A DNA stretch of 62,835 nucleotides from Methanomassiliicoccaceae archaeon (GTDB lineage: Archaea > Thermoplasmatota > Thermoplasmata > Methanomassiliicoccales > Methanomethylophilaceae): positions 1 through 62,835 of the forward strand of contig PWNH01000010.1 in the NCBI GenBank assembly GCA_003557905.1. Direction: 5' to 3'. This document shows, one piece after another, positions 8,590 to 17,324 of this stretch. The position numbers and the translations under genes were made by a program. Within the stretch, counting starts at the first letter, position 1. Each line of letters starts with the position of its first letter. The notes below the pieces were generated by a model that ran no database searches, had not been told where the DNA came from, and saw only the letters and a program-made list of their open reading frames with translations.

Positions 8590-9830
8590 ACTGATCCCCA
8601 TTTCTCCAACGCCGCAGCCAGCTCGGGATGCTCGCGTGCGTATTCGGCCAATTCCACGCCATTGTAGGCGGCATCGACCGCCTGGGACATGGCCATCGCC
8701 CCTCCACGGATTCCCGCCGGATGACCGGCGACCCCGCCCCCGGCCTGTATCTGAGAGTCATTACCGGCAATATCAACCAGCTTCTTGACCATTCCGGGAT
8801 GCAGACCTCCGGAGCATACCGGCATGACCCGGCGGTAGGGGACGGAGTCATCGATGCAGGCATCACGGTTCATCACATCCTCTTGACAGGTGCCCCTCAT
8901 CTTGCCCACTCCCATGGTGCCGATGTGCAAGGCATCCCCTCCGCACATCCTCACCAGTTTGGTTATGGGGAGCATAGCTATGCCCAGATCCGGGTTGCGG
9001 GTCATGGCCCCATGCATCGTACGGTGCACATGGACCGGTAGCTTGATGGAAGGGTCTTCGGCCAGGGCCTGCACGGCTGCGAAGCCGGCGGTTAGGACAT
9101 CCACCATTATCTGCGACGCCCCCAGCTCCTGGACCCTCTCCGCCAGTTCCACTATGCGGTGACCGGAGGTACTGACGTTTATGGCATGGATCATATGATG
9201 CCCCTCTTGACGGAGGGTGTCGATCGCTTCGGCGATGGCAACTGTACGATCCTCTATGGGGCAGAACACCTGGTCCACCAGGGTCTCGTCGTCCTTACTG
9301 TTGCTCAGGCCTCCGCGTCCGCATTCCAGAATGTAATCGGCGGTTGCCTTGGGGGAAAGCCCTATCTTGGGTTTTACTATCGTCCCCACCAAAGGTTTAT
9401 CGGGGCGTTTCACCCGCTTTCGCAGGTCATCGATCCCATATTTGGGTCCCTTGTACTGTTCCAGGATGCTCTTAGGGAAGACCACATCCTCCAACCTAAC
9501 TCCCTCCAGGTCACTCAGTCCGAAGAGGTTGCCGGCAATGATGCTCAGGATCTGCGGCACGCCTCCAATGTCGATACTGAAATCCTCATCCGGGAATGCG
9601 ATGGTGGCCACATTACCCTCCAGGCCTATGACCTTGGCGCCGTAACGTTCGAATATGTCGTCCTTCAGGGTTACAAGGTCGGTCCAGGTGCCGGTGGACT
9701 GCTCTGTCGCAATGGCAGCCGCCGCCTCCTCCATGGACATCCTGTCGGTCTTTATGCGGTATTTGCAGATGACATGGGAATCCACGTCAATCTTCTCTCC
9801 AAGATGGAGGTATCGTTCGGAATATTGCAT
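8586..9830 (-). CDS. rbcL: Form III ribulose-bisphosphate carboxylase large subunit
   Basis: The 414-residue protein carboxylates ribulose-1,5-bisphosphate made from AMP, yielding two 3-phosphoglycerate. Key residues are present: K153 in TIVKPKIGLSP, the carbamylated Lys K179 with D180-D181-E182, H269-R270 in HVHRTMHG, loop-6 K310 in GVGKMRG, SGG at 340-342 and GGG at 364-366. The residues just before K179 read GGLSNSKDDE, whereas most RuBisCOs have an Asp and an aromatic residue there (GGLDFTKDDE); this is unusual. It lies between the isomerase gene (4-bp gap) and AMP phosphorylase (4-bp overlap). No small subunit or phosphoribulokinase is present, as expected for form III. Confidence 0.95.
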   Translation of the reverse strand: MQYSERYLHLGEKIDVDSHVICKYRIKTDRMSMEEAAAAIATEQSTGTWTDLVTLKDDIFERYGAKVIGLEGNVATIAFPDEDFSIDIGGVPQILSIIAGNLFGLSDLEGVRLEDVVFPKSILEQYKGPKYGIDDLRKRVKRPDKPLVGTIVKPKIGLSPKATADYILECGRGGLSNSKDDETLVDQVFCPIEDRTVAIAEAIDTLRQEGHHMIHAINVSTSGHRIVELAERVQELGASQIMVDVLTAGFAAVQALAEDPSIKLPVHVHRTMHGAMTRNPDLGIAMLPITKLVRMCGGDALHIGTMGVGKMRGTCQEDVMNRDACIDDSVPYRRVMPVCSGGLHPGMVKKLVDIAGNDSQIQAGGGVAGHPAGIRGGAMAMSQAVDAAYNGVELAEYAREHPELAAALEKWGSV

Positions 9831-9834
9831 TTTT

Positions 9835-10770
9835 TCACTCTCTGTTCTCGAATATGTAATCGTGTCCGAGAATCTTCACAATGACCTCATAGGCTGCGAA
9901 CGGGGGAATCATCCCTATCTCGGTAACGATCGAATCAATGTACTCTGGAGGGGTGGCGTCGAAGACGGGGTTGCGGACCTTAACACTGTCCGGGACCTTG
10001 GCGTCACCGATTATCTCCTTCCTGTCCCTCTCCTCGATCTCTACCAGGTCGCCGAACAAGGATATGGGGGAGAACTTGTAGGTCTCACTGCATACCAGGA
10101 ACGGTACCCTGGCCTCGTTTGCTATCAGTGCTATCTGCGAGGTCCCGATCTTGTTTATAAGGACGCCGCTGGATGTTATCGTGTCCGCTCCAACGAGCAC
10201 AAGGTCCACCGAACGCATCACGCTCCTCACAGCACTGTCCACGATCATGGTGACAGGCACTCCCGCTTCGCTCAGCTCGTTGACGGTTATGATGCCCTGT
10301 CTCCACGGCCGGGACTCGGTGGCGATCACTTGGATATTCTTACCCTGTCGGTGTGCCTCCTTGATCACGCTCAGGGCGGCATGGCTGTTGCAATGCGTGA
10401 GAACCGTGTCCCCGTCCCTGATGCGTTTGGCACCGATGCGTCCGATGGTATCCATGGCCCTCTCGGAGCGCTGGATGAAAGCCGCTGAGTTGGCCATGAC
10501 CTTGGCCTTGATCTCTTCGGGAATAATCATGCCCTCTATACCATGCAATGCGGCCTGGACCCCGTTCCATAGTGATATGGCGGTGGGTCTGGAAGCGAGT
10601 ATGCGGACTTTGGCGGTCTCCAATTCCGAGAGCAGGGCCTCAAGGTCCCCCGTCGACTCCGACGCCACATCGCAGATAGCCTTCACACCGGCCCGGGCGA
10701 TGCGTCCCGCGCCACGGATCTCCATGGATTCTATCGACTTGGCGACATCTTCAAAGCTCATGTTCAACAT
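9835..10770 (-). CDS. Ribose-1,5-bisphosphate isomerase (eIF2B-like fold)
   Basis: This 311-residue member of the eIF2B alpha/MtnA superfamily converts ribose-1,5-bisphosphate to ribulose-1,5-bisphosphate, the RuBisCO substrate (EC 5.3.1.29). Segments typical of the archaeal enzyme include RGAGRIARAGVKAI near the start, RPTAISLWNGVQAAL, DTVLTHCNSHAAL and VLVGADTITSSGVLINKIGT. Operon position ahead of RuBisCO and AMP phosphorylase separates it from the methionine-salvage and translation-factor relatives. The ATG at 10770 is about 25 bases from a TATA-like box, suggesting a leaderless transcript; ATG 10761 is an alternative. Confidence 0.93.
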   Translation of the reverse strand: MLNMSFEDVAKSIESMEIRGAGRIARAGVKAICDVASESTGDLEALLSELETAKVRILASRPTAISLWNGVQAALHGIEGMIIPEEIKAKVMANSAAFIQRSERAMDTIGRIGAKRIRDGDTVLTHCNSHAALSVIKEAHRQGKNIQVIATESRPWRQGIITVNELSEAGVPVTMIVDSAVRSVMRSVDLVLVGADTITSSGVLINKIGTSQIALIANEARVPFLVCSETYKFSPISLFGDLVEIEERDRKEIIGDAKVPDSVKVRNPVFDATPPEYIDSIVTEIGMIPPFAAYEVIVKILGHDYIFENRE

Positions 10771-10789
10771 GATTCAATTGGGCTCCACC

Positions 10790-10800
10790 ATACTAAATGC
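10790..10800 (-). promoter_or_regulatory. TATA-like box of the RuBisCO-pathway operon
   Basis: Read on the minus strand the sequence is GCATTTAGTA. Its centre is about 25 bases from the ATG at 10770, so transcription would begin at or next to the start codon. Confidence 0.5.
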
Positions 10801-10881
10801 TTTTCAGAACCCTCCTTGGACCCTCATGGCCAAGCTGGAAGGTTTTAAATAGACAATAATTTGTTTTTCAGGGAGATCGCC

Positions 10882-11118
10882 ATGATAGCCACTCCTAACG
10901 TTCCAGCATCAGAGCTCGGTTGGATGACCGAGGTCGCAGACGGCGTGGCGGGCGGAACCATCGCCCTGATACTCATAGTGACACTGATATTCCTGGAGCT
11001 CTACCGGGCCTATGGTGAGACGGACATACGGATGGTGAAGGACCTCTACTACGTGGTCATACCTTTCTTATGGGTGTTCTCCTTGGGGATAATCTACGCT
11101 GTGGTGGATGCCCTCTGA
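10882..11118 (+). CDS. Small two-helix membrane protein of unknown function
   Basis: The 78-residue protein has two hydrophobic segments (about residues 24-42, TIALILIVTLIFLELY, and 57-76, YVVIPFLWVFSLGIIYAV) joined by a charged loop (GETDIRMVKD). I do not recognise the family. ATG 10882 has GGGAGA just upstream and a TATA-like TTTTAAATA at 10843-10851; a TTG at 10861 in the same frame is unlikely. It sits alone between the divergent isomerase operon and the downstream Alba gene. Confidence 0.7.
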   Translation: MIATPNVPASELGWMTEVADGVAGGTIALILIVTLIFLELYRAYGETDIRMVKDLYYVVIPFLWVFSLGIIYAVVDAL

Positions 11119-11179
11119 GTATCGAATGACGGGAAACCGATTTAAAATCAGGAGACCATATTCTAATCCGGAGTCCTCG

Positions 11180-11458
11180 ATGCCACCTGATAACGTTGTA
11201 TTCATAGGAAAGAAGCCTACCATGAACTACGTGCTGGCTGTTGTGACGCAGTTCAACAGCGGTAACCGAACAGTGAACATAAAGGCCCGGGGGAAGGCCA
11301 TCGTCCGCGCGGTGGATGTGGCTCTTATCACGCAGAGGAGGTTCATTGAGGATGCGGTCATTGAGGACATCAAGGTATGGACCGAGGAGGTGGCCATCGG
11401 GGATGACGAGCGTACGAACGTATCCTCGATGGAGATTGTGATGACCATCCCCGAATGA
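11180..11458 (+). CDS. albA: Alba chromatin/RNA-binding protein
   Basis: Alba dimers coat DNA and also bind RNA. The 92-residue product begins MPPDNVVFIGKKPTMNYVLA, the classic N-terminus with the Lys pair that contacts nucleic acid, followed by ARGKAIVRAVDVALITQRRF and the C-terminal strand (VSSMEIVMTIPE). ATG 11180 is chosen by homology. A TTTAAAATC box at 11140-11148 and CCGGAG before the ATG agree with it, although the reading frame is open further upstream. It is convergent with the RNase III-domain gene, four bases away. Confidence 0.95.
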   Translation: MPPDNVVFIGKKPTMNYVLAVVTQFNSGNRTVNIKARGKAIVRAVDVALITQRRFIEDAVIEDIKVWTEEVAIGDDERTNVSSMEIVMTIPE

Positions 11459-11462
11459 TCCC

Positions 11463-11945
11463 TCAGGACAGTCCGAGCATTCTTCTGCATACCATCCTTG
11501 CTGTTGCCAGACCTGCGCCGAGATACAAAGCGCCGACGATCGCCTCAAAGGCTCCGGACAACATCCTGTCACTCAGTGCATCGTGGCCCTCTCCTGTTAG
11601 TACCAGGGCTTCAAGGTCCAACGGACTTTCCCTCAGTCGGCTGGCGAGCGAGGCATTCGAAATCAGAGACTGCATGGCGAGTGTCATATCGCCCTCTCGC
11701 ATGTCACTGCTGAGGAATAGACTCTCTCTGACGATAAGCTCCAAAACGGCATCGCCAAGGAACTCCAGCCTCTCATTGTCACGCAAGCCCCTGCTCGGAT
11801 CCCGGTCCCGTAGCTCGTTGACGTAGCTGTCATGCATCAGGGCCATGTCGCAGAGGTCGACAAGCGGTTCGCTCGGCCCTTTGATGAGGAACGGCCATTC
11901 CGAAAGCGCTCTTCTGATACGGTCCCGCCTCTGAGCCGGGGGCAT
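11463..11945 (-). CDS. Single-domain RNase III-like protein
   Basis: The 160-residue protein is only an RNase III endonuclease domain; no double-stranded RNA binding domain follows. The signature NERLEFLGDAVLE (57-69) supplies the equivalents of E. coli E38, E41 and D45. The second catalytic patch reads MLSGAFEAIVGALYLGAG: E134 corresponds to E117, but the usual Asp (E. coli D114) is Gly131. It may be a Mini-III-like enzyme with altered metal binding, or a weakened enzyme. RNase III domains are uncommon in archaea. A minus-strand TATA-like box near 11971-11979 fits a start at ATG 11945. Confidence 0.8.
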   Translation of the reverse strand: MPPAQRRDRIRRALSEWPFLIKGPSEPLVDLCDMALMHDSYVNELRDRDPSRGLRDNERLEFLGDAVLELIVRESLFLSSDMREGDMTLAMQSLISNASLASRLRESPLDLEALVLTGEGHDALSDRMLSGAFEAIVGALYLGAGLATARMVCRRMLGLS

Positions 11946-12021
11946 GTGCCCGGATTGGATGGAATGCTAATTATTGATTGCTATAGCAAAGTATTAGGTA
12001 GACGAGAAATATTTGACGGCG

Positions 12022-13530
12022 ATGGCCCGAGGAGTTAAGATAAGGGGTGCGAAACACACATCCAAACGGCAGGAGAAGGAACTCGTGCAGAGGGCCGTTG
12101 ACCTCGCCAAGGACCCTGAACTGCTGAGACCCCGTTGTATAGGTTCCTGCCGCCGCTGCCATTTTGACAAGTCTTTCAAGAAGATCAAGGCCATGGCACC
12201 CTATATCGACAACTCCGAGAAACTGGCCAAGGCGGCATCGCGTGGATCGGATGCCTTGGTGAAGGCCTATGCCGGAACAGTCTCCTTGGCCGCCGCCGGT
12301 AAGATACCCTATCTAGCCACCGCTAAGATGCCCTCAGGTGATATTTCCTTCGCCGTCAGGGGCAAGGTCAAACACGACAAGCTAATCGGCGTTCAGTATT
12401 ACGACGACCCCGACATGAACCTCCTCGCCTATACCGATGTAAGTAAAAAGAGGAAGTTGAGGATGTACTCGATGGAGGACGGGATTCTGTGCTGTGACCG
12501 CCCCGGATTCCCGGACGAGTACGTGGAGGAGCGCCTTGCATCCAGCCCTTACACGCTCGATGAGGGCGGCTCCTGCCCGCATGAAACTTCAAGGGGCCAT
12601 CTGGTGTTGTCATTCAACGAGGATCAGAGGAGGATCAAGATATGCCGTTCCTGTGCTGGCGACAGGAACCTGATGCATCATATGATAAGCCGAATGACCT
12701 CCCCCGACCCGTTGAAGGACATAGATGTGCATGTGGTGCACAGCTTCCACGACATGGACTCGCCGTCGTTGGCGGACTTCCGTGTTGATGATGACCATCG
12801 CGAGGCCTACAGCAGCGGAAAGCTGAGCGACCGCAAGCTGATCGACGAGGTCATCAAGAGACGGTCGGGCGAGATGAAGTCCTCCGGTTCAGCGGTCCTC
12901 ATGATAGGGGACCGCAACTACGGTCGGGACATGGACGCGTTCCTCCACGACCTGCGCGGTTCCGATGAGGAGAAGGACATACTCCGCCGTTTCCTGGAAA
13001 CGGAGTTCGTGGCGGTCCTGGTCAAGGGGGACCGTGCCAGCGAAGCCATAAACCAACTATGGCCCGATCATCATGACGCCCTGATACTGGCAGCATCATC
13101 CCCTGAGGTATTGGAAGAGATGGGCGATGTCTCTGTGAAGAATCCCAACAAAGCGGTATCGGAAGCGATGATGCGTCAGCAGGCGAAGGGGATATTGGCG
13201 GACATACCGGTCTTCAGCGACCTGGGCGAGGTGGGGGGATATGCTGACCATCTTGCCAGAGCCTACAAGGTCGGCGGAGCCGCAGCGGTCAAACGCAGCG
13301 TGGAGTCCGAGACCCGCAGCTACCGCAACCGTGCCGTCGGATTGGCGTTCCTCCGCGCCGTGGGGGAGACATCCAACACCTGGCAGTACAACAAGGAGGA
13401 GTTGGAGTTCTCCATCTATCTGGAGCAGTTCGCCAAGGCGATGATGGAGGACAAGGGCGATGCCTACCGCGACTCCTTGGCCAATATGATAGTGGCGTCT
13501 GGATCGGGAGAGCAGCCGCCTCAGCCATAG
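12022..13530 (+). CDS. Cys-rich archaeal protein of unknown function
   Basis: I do not recognise this 502-residue protein. The N-terminus is strongly basic and carries CIGSCRRCHFDK (Cys 39, 43, 46), a possible zinc or metal site. Further cysteine groups occur at GILCCDRPGFPDE and in GGSCPHETSRGH followed by ICRSCAG. The remainder is a soluble alpha/beta protein with acidic patches; no transmembrane segment or P-loop is seen. The layout suggests a nucleic-acid associated protein, but this is a guess. ATG 12022 lies about 27 bases from a GTATTAGG box and probably lacks a leader. Its last ten bases overlap the end of the convergent taw2 gene. Confidence 0.65.
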   Translation: MARGVKIRGAKHTSKRQEKELVQRAVDLAKDPELLRPRCIGSCRRCHFDKSFKKIKAMAPYIDNSEKLAKAASRGSDALVKAYAGTVSLAAAGKIPYLATAKMPSGDISFAVRGKVKHDKLIGVQYYDDPDMNLLAYTDVSKKRKLRMYSMEDGILCCDRPGFPDEYVEERLASSPYTLDEGGSCPHETSRGHLVLSFNEDQRRIKICRSCAGDRNLMHHMISRMTSPDPLKDIDVHVVHSFHDMDSPSLADFRVDDDHREAYSSGKLSDRKLIDEVIKRRSGEMKSSGSAVLMIGDRNYGRDMDAFLHDLRGSDEEKDILRRFLETEFVAVLVKGDRASEAINQLWPDHHDALILAASSPEVLEEMGDVSVKNPNKAVSEAMMRQQAKGILADIPVFSDLGEVGGYADHLARAYKVGGAAAVKRSVESETRSYRNRAVGLAFLRAVGETSNTWQYNKEELEFSIYLEQFAKAMMEDKGDAYRDSLANMIVASGSGEQPPQP

Positions 13531-14537
13531 ACCCTTATGTCCGCGACATAGTGCGACACGGAAGGTGCGAAGGACTTCACTTCCCGGATATCTTCGATTA
13601 CGTACTCCCTTCCCGCACTGGCAAGGGCGACATCCCTCTCCAACGCCTGGGGCATCTCCCAGACCGGATAGGTGTCGTGGAAGTGTATCATCCCGCCGGG
13701 AATGACCAGGTCGAACCCCTTCCACAGGAAATCCCTCGTGCCACGCACATACCCCATCAATACCCTGTCGGCAACACCGGCGAGGGGCAGGTCGCGGTTG
13801 TCACCCAATACCGGCCGCACCTTGCCCTCCACCCCATTGAGGGAGATGTTCTCCTTCAGATAACGGAATGACTGCGGATTCTTCTCACAGGCATAGACCA
13901 CCTCCGCACCGGAATGCTTGGCCAACGGGATGGTGAAATACCCTATGCCGGCGAACATATCTACAACGGTCTCACCCTCACAATCGAGGGAACCCATACG
14001 GGCCCTCTCATCGACGTTGCCGGAGGCGAACATCAGCTCTCTCACGTCCAGCTTGTATAATATGCCGTTCTCGAGACGTACGGATTCCGATGAATCGCCG
14101 TGTATGAGGTCAACCTTGGGCCTCCTAAGCTCCCCGTGTATCCCGCCGCGGTCGACACACACCGAGGAAACATCCAGGGCATCAGCGTAGGCGGCACCGA
14201 TTTCCTTCTCGTAAGGGCTCAAACGTTGATCCAGGCGGATTATGGCCACGTTTCCTACGAACTCCCATCTCTGCGGCAGTAATGATTTCAGCTCCGCAGG
14301 CAGAGGGAGGGAGCGGTCGATGATCTGTTGCGGACTCTGATCCTTGCGGCCGTGGACCTCACCCTCGATGACATCCAGATCCAACGAGAGGGCGTAGGCC
14401 TCCCCTTCGGTGTTTATGGGCACCAGCGTCCCGCCATCGGTCTTGCTGATCTTTGCCGACCTCACGACCATGTCCCGTCCAAGGAGGTCTGGGATCAGCT
14501 CGGAGGCGCGATCATGAGGTACTACAGCCAAGCGCAT
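13521..14537 (-). CDS. taw2: tRNA wybutosine-synthesis aminocarboxypropyltransferase Taw2 (Trm5/Met-10 family)
   Basis: The 338-residue protein transfers the aminocarboxypropyl group of AdoMet to 4-demethylwyosine at tRNA-Phe position 37. The AdoMet motif is VVDMFAGIGYFTIPLAK. The region that in Trm5 reads NLP is GYVRGTRDFLWKGFDLVIPG, followed by GGMIHFHDT; both fit Taw2 better than the m1G37 methyltransferase Trm5. An N-terminal domain of about 150 residues precedes the catalytic domain. The gene starts four bases after the geranylgeranyl reductase stop, so the two are probably co-transcribed. The Trm5/Taw2 choice rests on these motifs alone. Confidence 0.8.
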   Translation of the reverse strand: MRLAVVPHDRASELIPDLLGRDMVVRSAKISKTDGGTLVPINTEGEAYALSLDLDVIEGEVHGRKDQSPQQIIDRSLPLPAELKSLLPQRWEFVGNVAIIRLDQRLSPYEKEIGAAYADALDVSSVCVDRGGIHGELRRPKVDLIHGDSSESVRLENGILYKLDVRELMFASGNVDERARMGSLDCEGETVVDMFAGIGYFTIPLAKHSGAEVVYACEKNPQSFRYLKENISLNGVEGKVRPVLGDNRDLPLAGVADRVLMGYVRGTRDFLWKGFDLVIPGGMIHFHDTYPVWEMPQALERDVALASAGREYVIEDIREVKSFAPSVSHYVADIRVYG

Positions 14538-14540
14538 GCC

Positions 14541-15704
14541 CTACCTCGAGAGCATGGCGGCGATGAGCCGGGGTGAGAAACGAAGCAGTCCCGGCGATTT
14601 CCGCAACAGACGCGGGGCCATTTCCGCAGGGTGGTCTATGTCTCCGCAGTTGAGGATCTCATGGACGTCTGGACGGTCCACGAGGGCGGCGGCCTTGTCG
14701 AAGTCATGGTCGGACATGCCGGTGAACACCCGACGCAGACGATAGGTGCGGGCGAGCTCCCTGCCCACCTCCTTCTTCCAAGACTTCTCATATCTTCTGA
14801 GGAATGCCGCGTCCGTACGGTCCTGGCTCAAGGCATCCTCAGCCGTCTCGGCGAGACAGCGTGCCGATAGGAGACCGGGATGAAGCCCTCCTCCCGATGC
14901 CGGTTTGACCTGACCGGCGGCATCACCGACCAGCATGACACCGTCGGCAAAGGTGGGCCCTCTGCCGCCCAGCGGTATCTTGCCGCAGTGCTTATCTATC
15001 GGTTCCTCGTCCTGCAGACCAAGTTTTTTGAGGTAAGCCCTCAGATAATGCGAGGGCGGGCCATTGTCCCATGAGACGCATAGGCCCACACGGGTGAACT
15101 CCCCGCAAGGCAGTCTCCAGGCGAAGAAACCAGGGGCCACCTCGTTACCCACGTGTATGTCGACCATGTCGGAATCATCCTCTATGGGGAGGTCGACCTG
15201 CAGGCCACGTACCCACTCGCGCGGTTCGCCGGCCCCTATCTCGCGGCCTACGCGGGAGTTCTGTCCGTCCGCCCCGACAAGCAGACGGCATTCCATCTCT
15301 CCGACTTGCTTTTCCTGACAGTAATGCAGTCGATGACTGCCGTTCCAAATGCGTTTGAGGTAACGGCGGTTGTAGAAGTACTCCGCCCCGGCGTCGATGG
15401 CCTTCTCAGCCATCTGCTGGTCGAGCAGGGCACGGTCGATGACCACTCCCTTCGGTTCCGAGGACCGGACGGATATGTCCCTGCCGCCGGGAAAGTGCAG
15501 CCTTGCACCGTGGAGGACGTTCTTGGGAACCTGATCCACTCCGCACAGCCGCAGGACCCGCGGCGAGATCAAACCCGTGCACTGCACGGGTAGACCGCTA
15601 ACCTCATGCTCCTCGAGGACGGCCACCTCCCAGTCGGGAGAGAGCAACTCAGCGACCCGGCTCCCGGCCGGACCGCCGCCTGCGACCACGACGTCGTACC
15701 GCAT
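14541..15704 (-). CDS. Geranylgeranyl reductase family flavoprotein (paralogue 1)
   Basis: The 387-residue FAD protein belongs to the family that saturates the isoprenoid chains of archaeal lipids. The N-terminal dinucleotide motif is VVVAGGGPAGSRVAELL, the conserved GLPVQCTGLISPRVL follows, and the second FAD contact is FADGVMLVGDAAGQVKPASG. A second member of the family lies at 49435. This copy precedes taw2 in the same direction. Whether it acts on membrane lipids or on a quinone-like side chain such as methanophenazine cannot be told from sequence. Confidence 0.85.
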   Translation of the reverse strand: MRYDVVVAGGGPAGSRVAELLSPDWEVAVLEEHEVSGLPVQCTGLISPRVLRLCGVDQVPKNVLHGARLHFPGGRDISVRSSEPKGVVIDRALLDQQMAEKAIDAGAEYFYNRRYLKRIWNGSHRLHYCQEKQVGEMECRLLVGADGQNSRVGREIGAGEPREWVRGLQVDLPIEDDSDMVDIHVGNEVAPGFFAWRLPCGEFTRVGLCVSWDNGPPSHYLRAYLKKLGLQDEEPIDKHCGKIPLGGRGPTFADGVMLVGDAAGQVKPASGGGLHPGLLSARCLAETAEDALSQDRTDAAFLRRYEKSWKKEVGRELARTYRLRRVFTGMSDHDFDKAAALVDRPDVHEILNCGDIDHPAEMAPRLLRKSPGLLRFSPRLIAAMLSR

Positions 15705-15709
15705 CTATC

Positions 15710-16357
15710 TCAGAGGTTCTTCGTTTTCTCCCAGTCTGCGAGGAAGGCCTCGATGCCCTCGTCAGTCTTGGGATGGGCGGCCATCTTCTTGAGGATATCG
15801 TAGGGTATGGTGGCTATGTGCACACCTATGGTCGCGGCCTGGCTGACATGCAGGGGATGCCTGATGCTGGCGGCGATGACCTCGGTGTCGAAATCGTAGT
15901 TGTCGAGTATGTCCATTATCTCCGCCACCACGTCCATGCCAACATGGCCGATGTCATCCAGACGTCCGATGAACGGGGATATGTAGCGGGCTCCGGCCTT
16001 GGCGGCCAGAAGTGCCTGCTGGGCGGAGAAGATCAGGGTCATGTTGACGTCTATCCCCTCGTTGTAGAGGGCCTTGGTGGCCTTCAGACCTTCGATGCAC
16101 ATCGGTAGTTTGATGTTTATGTTGCGGTGGATCTCGGAGAGCTCCATGCCCTCGTTGAACATCCCCTCAGCATCAAGGCTGATGACCTCGGCGGATATCG
16201 GACCGTCGACTATCTCCGCGATCTCCGCGACGACGGTCTTGAGGTCCTTGCCCTCTTTGGCTATCAGGCTGGGGTTGGTGGTCACACCATCCAATATCCC
16301 CCAGCTGTGTATCTCCTTGATCTTGTCGATGTTAGCGGTGTCTATGAAAATCTTCAT
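15710..16357 (-). CDS. tal: Transaldolase (TalC/fructose-6-phosphate aldolase-like)
   Basis: The 215-residue short-form enzyme exchanges dihydroxyacetone units in the non-oxidative pentose phosphate pathway. The N-terminus [29 protein letters not shown], and the Schiff-base Lys83 in NINIKLPMC are all typical. The family also includes true fructose-6-phosphate aldolases; the adjacent transketolase favours transaldolase. It begins two bases after the transketolase C-subunit stop, with GGAGG inside the end of that gene as ribosome site, so it is translated from the same operon. Confidence 0.93.
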   Translation of the reverse strand: MKIFIDTANIDKIKEIHSWGILDGVTTNPSLIAKEGKDLKTVVAEIAEIVDGPISAEVISLDAEGMFNEGMELSEIHRNINIKLPMCIEGLKATKALYNEGIDVNMTLIFSAQQALLAAKAGARYISPFIGRLDDIGHVGMDVVAEIMDILDNYDFDTEVIAASIRHPLHVSQAATIGVHIATIPYDILKKMAAHPKTDEGIEAFLADWEKTKNL

Positions 16358-16358
16358 C

Positions 16359-17324
16359 TTATTTCCTCCATAGGAATCCTTTCTTCTTGCGCTTCCGGTC
16401 TATGGCCTTACGGGCGGCGAAGACTATGTCCTCCTTGGTCAGACCGTACTTGATCATCAGCTCGTCCGGGTCCCCGGACTCTCCGAAGCTGTCACGGACC
16501 CCGACACGTACCAGTGGTTGGTTTCCGTTCTCACTGAGACACTCGGCCACGGCTGATCCAAGACCGCCGATTATGCTGTGCTCCTCGGCGGTCACCACGC
16601 AACGGGTCCTTTCGGCCGACTCCAACAGGGTGTCGGCATCCAAGGGTTTCACCGTGGACATGTTGATGACCTCGGCGGAAACGCCATCATCCTTTAGGAT
16701 TTCCGCCGCCTCCAGGCACACGGAGACCATCTGTCCGCTCCCCACAAGCGTCACATCCTTGCCCTTCTTGAGCACGGTAGCTTTGCCTATGGTGAACTCA
16801 TCATCCTCCCCGGTTATCATCGGGAAGTCGGCTCGGCCCATGCGCATGTAGCATGGTCCGGAATGCTCCGCCATTGCCATGGTGGCCTTGTAGGCCTCGT
16901 TGGCATCGGCAGGGCAAATGACAGTCATGTTCGGAAGAGAACGCATCAGGGACACATCCTCCAAGGCCTGGTGGGAAGCACCGTCCCCGCCCACACTGAT
17001 CCCGCAGTGTGTGGCCACTATCTTAACGTCCAAATCCGGATAGGCGATCGATTGTCTGATCTGATCCCAACATCTGCCGGTTGCAAAGACGGCGAAGGTC
17101 GATGCGAAGACCTTCTTACCGGAGACAGCGAGTCCGGCCGCGGTGCCCATCATGTTCTGCTCAGCGATACCACACTGGAAGAAACGCTCCGGATGCACTT
17201 TGGCGAAATCGCTGGTCTTGGTGGAGCCTCCGAGGTCGGCATCAAGGACCACTATGTCCTTGTTCCTGTCTCCCAGTTCCGCCAAGGCCTTTCCGAAGTA
17301 GGCCCTTTGTGCCACGTTCTTCAT
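16359..17324 (-). CDS. Transketolase, C-terminal subunit
   Basis: This 321-residue subunit holds the pyrimidine-binding and C-terminal domains of a split transketolase. Features include [19 protein letters not shown], with the Glu that activates thiamine diphosphate, [19 protein letters not shown], and the C-terminal [17 protein letters not shown] start at ATG 17324, which overlaps the N-subunit stop as ATGA and has GGAGG upstream; the open frame extends further, but that region is inside the N-subunit gene. Split transketolases are usual in archaea. Confidence 0.94.
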   Translation of the reverse strand: MKNVAQRAYFGKALAELGDRNKDIVVLDADLGGSTKTSDFAKVHPERFFQCGIAEQNMMGTAAGLAVSGKKVFASTFAVFATGRCWDQIRQSIAYPDLDVKIVATHCGISVGGDGASHQALEDVSLMRSLPNMTVICPADANEAYKATMAMAEHSGPCYMRMGRADFPMITGEDDEFTIGKATVLKKGKDVTLVGSGQMVSVCLEAAEILKDDGVSAEVINMSTVKPLDADTLLESAERTRCVVTAEEHSIIGGLGSAVAECLSENGNQPLVRVGVRDSFGESGDPDELMIKYGLTKEDIVFAARKAIDRKRKKKGFLWRK

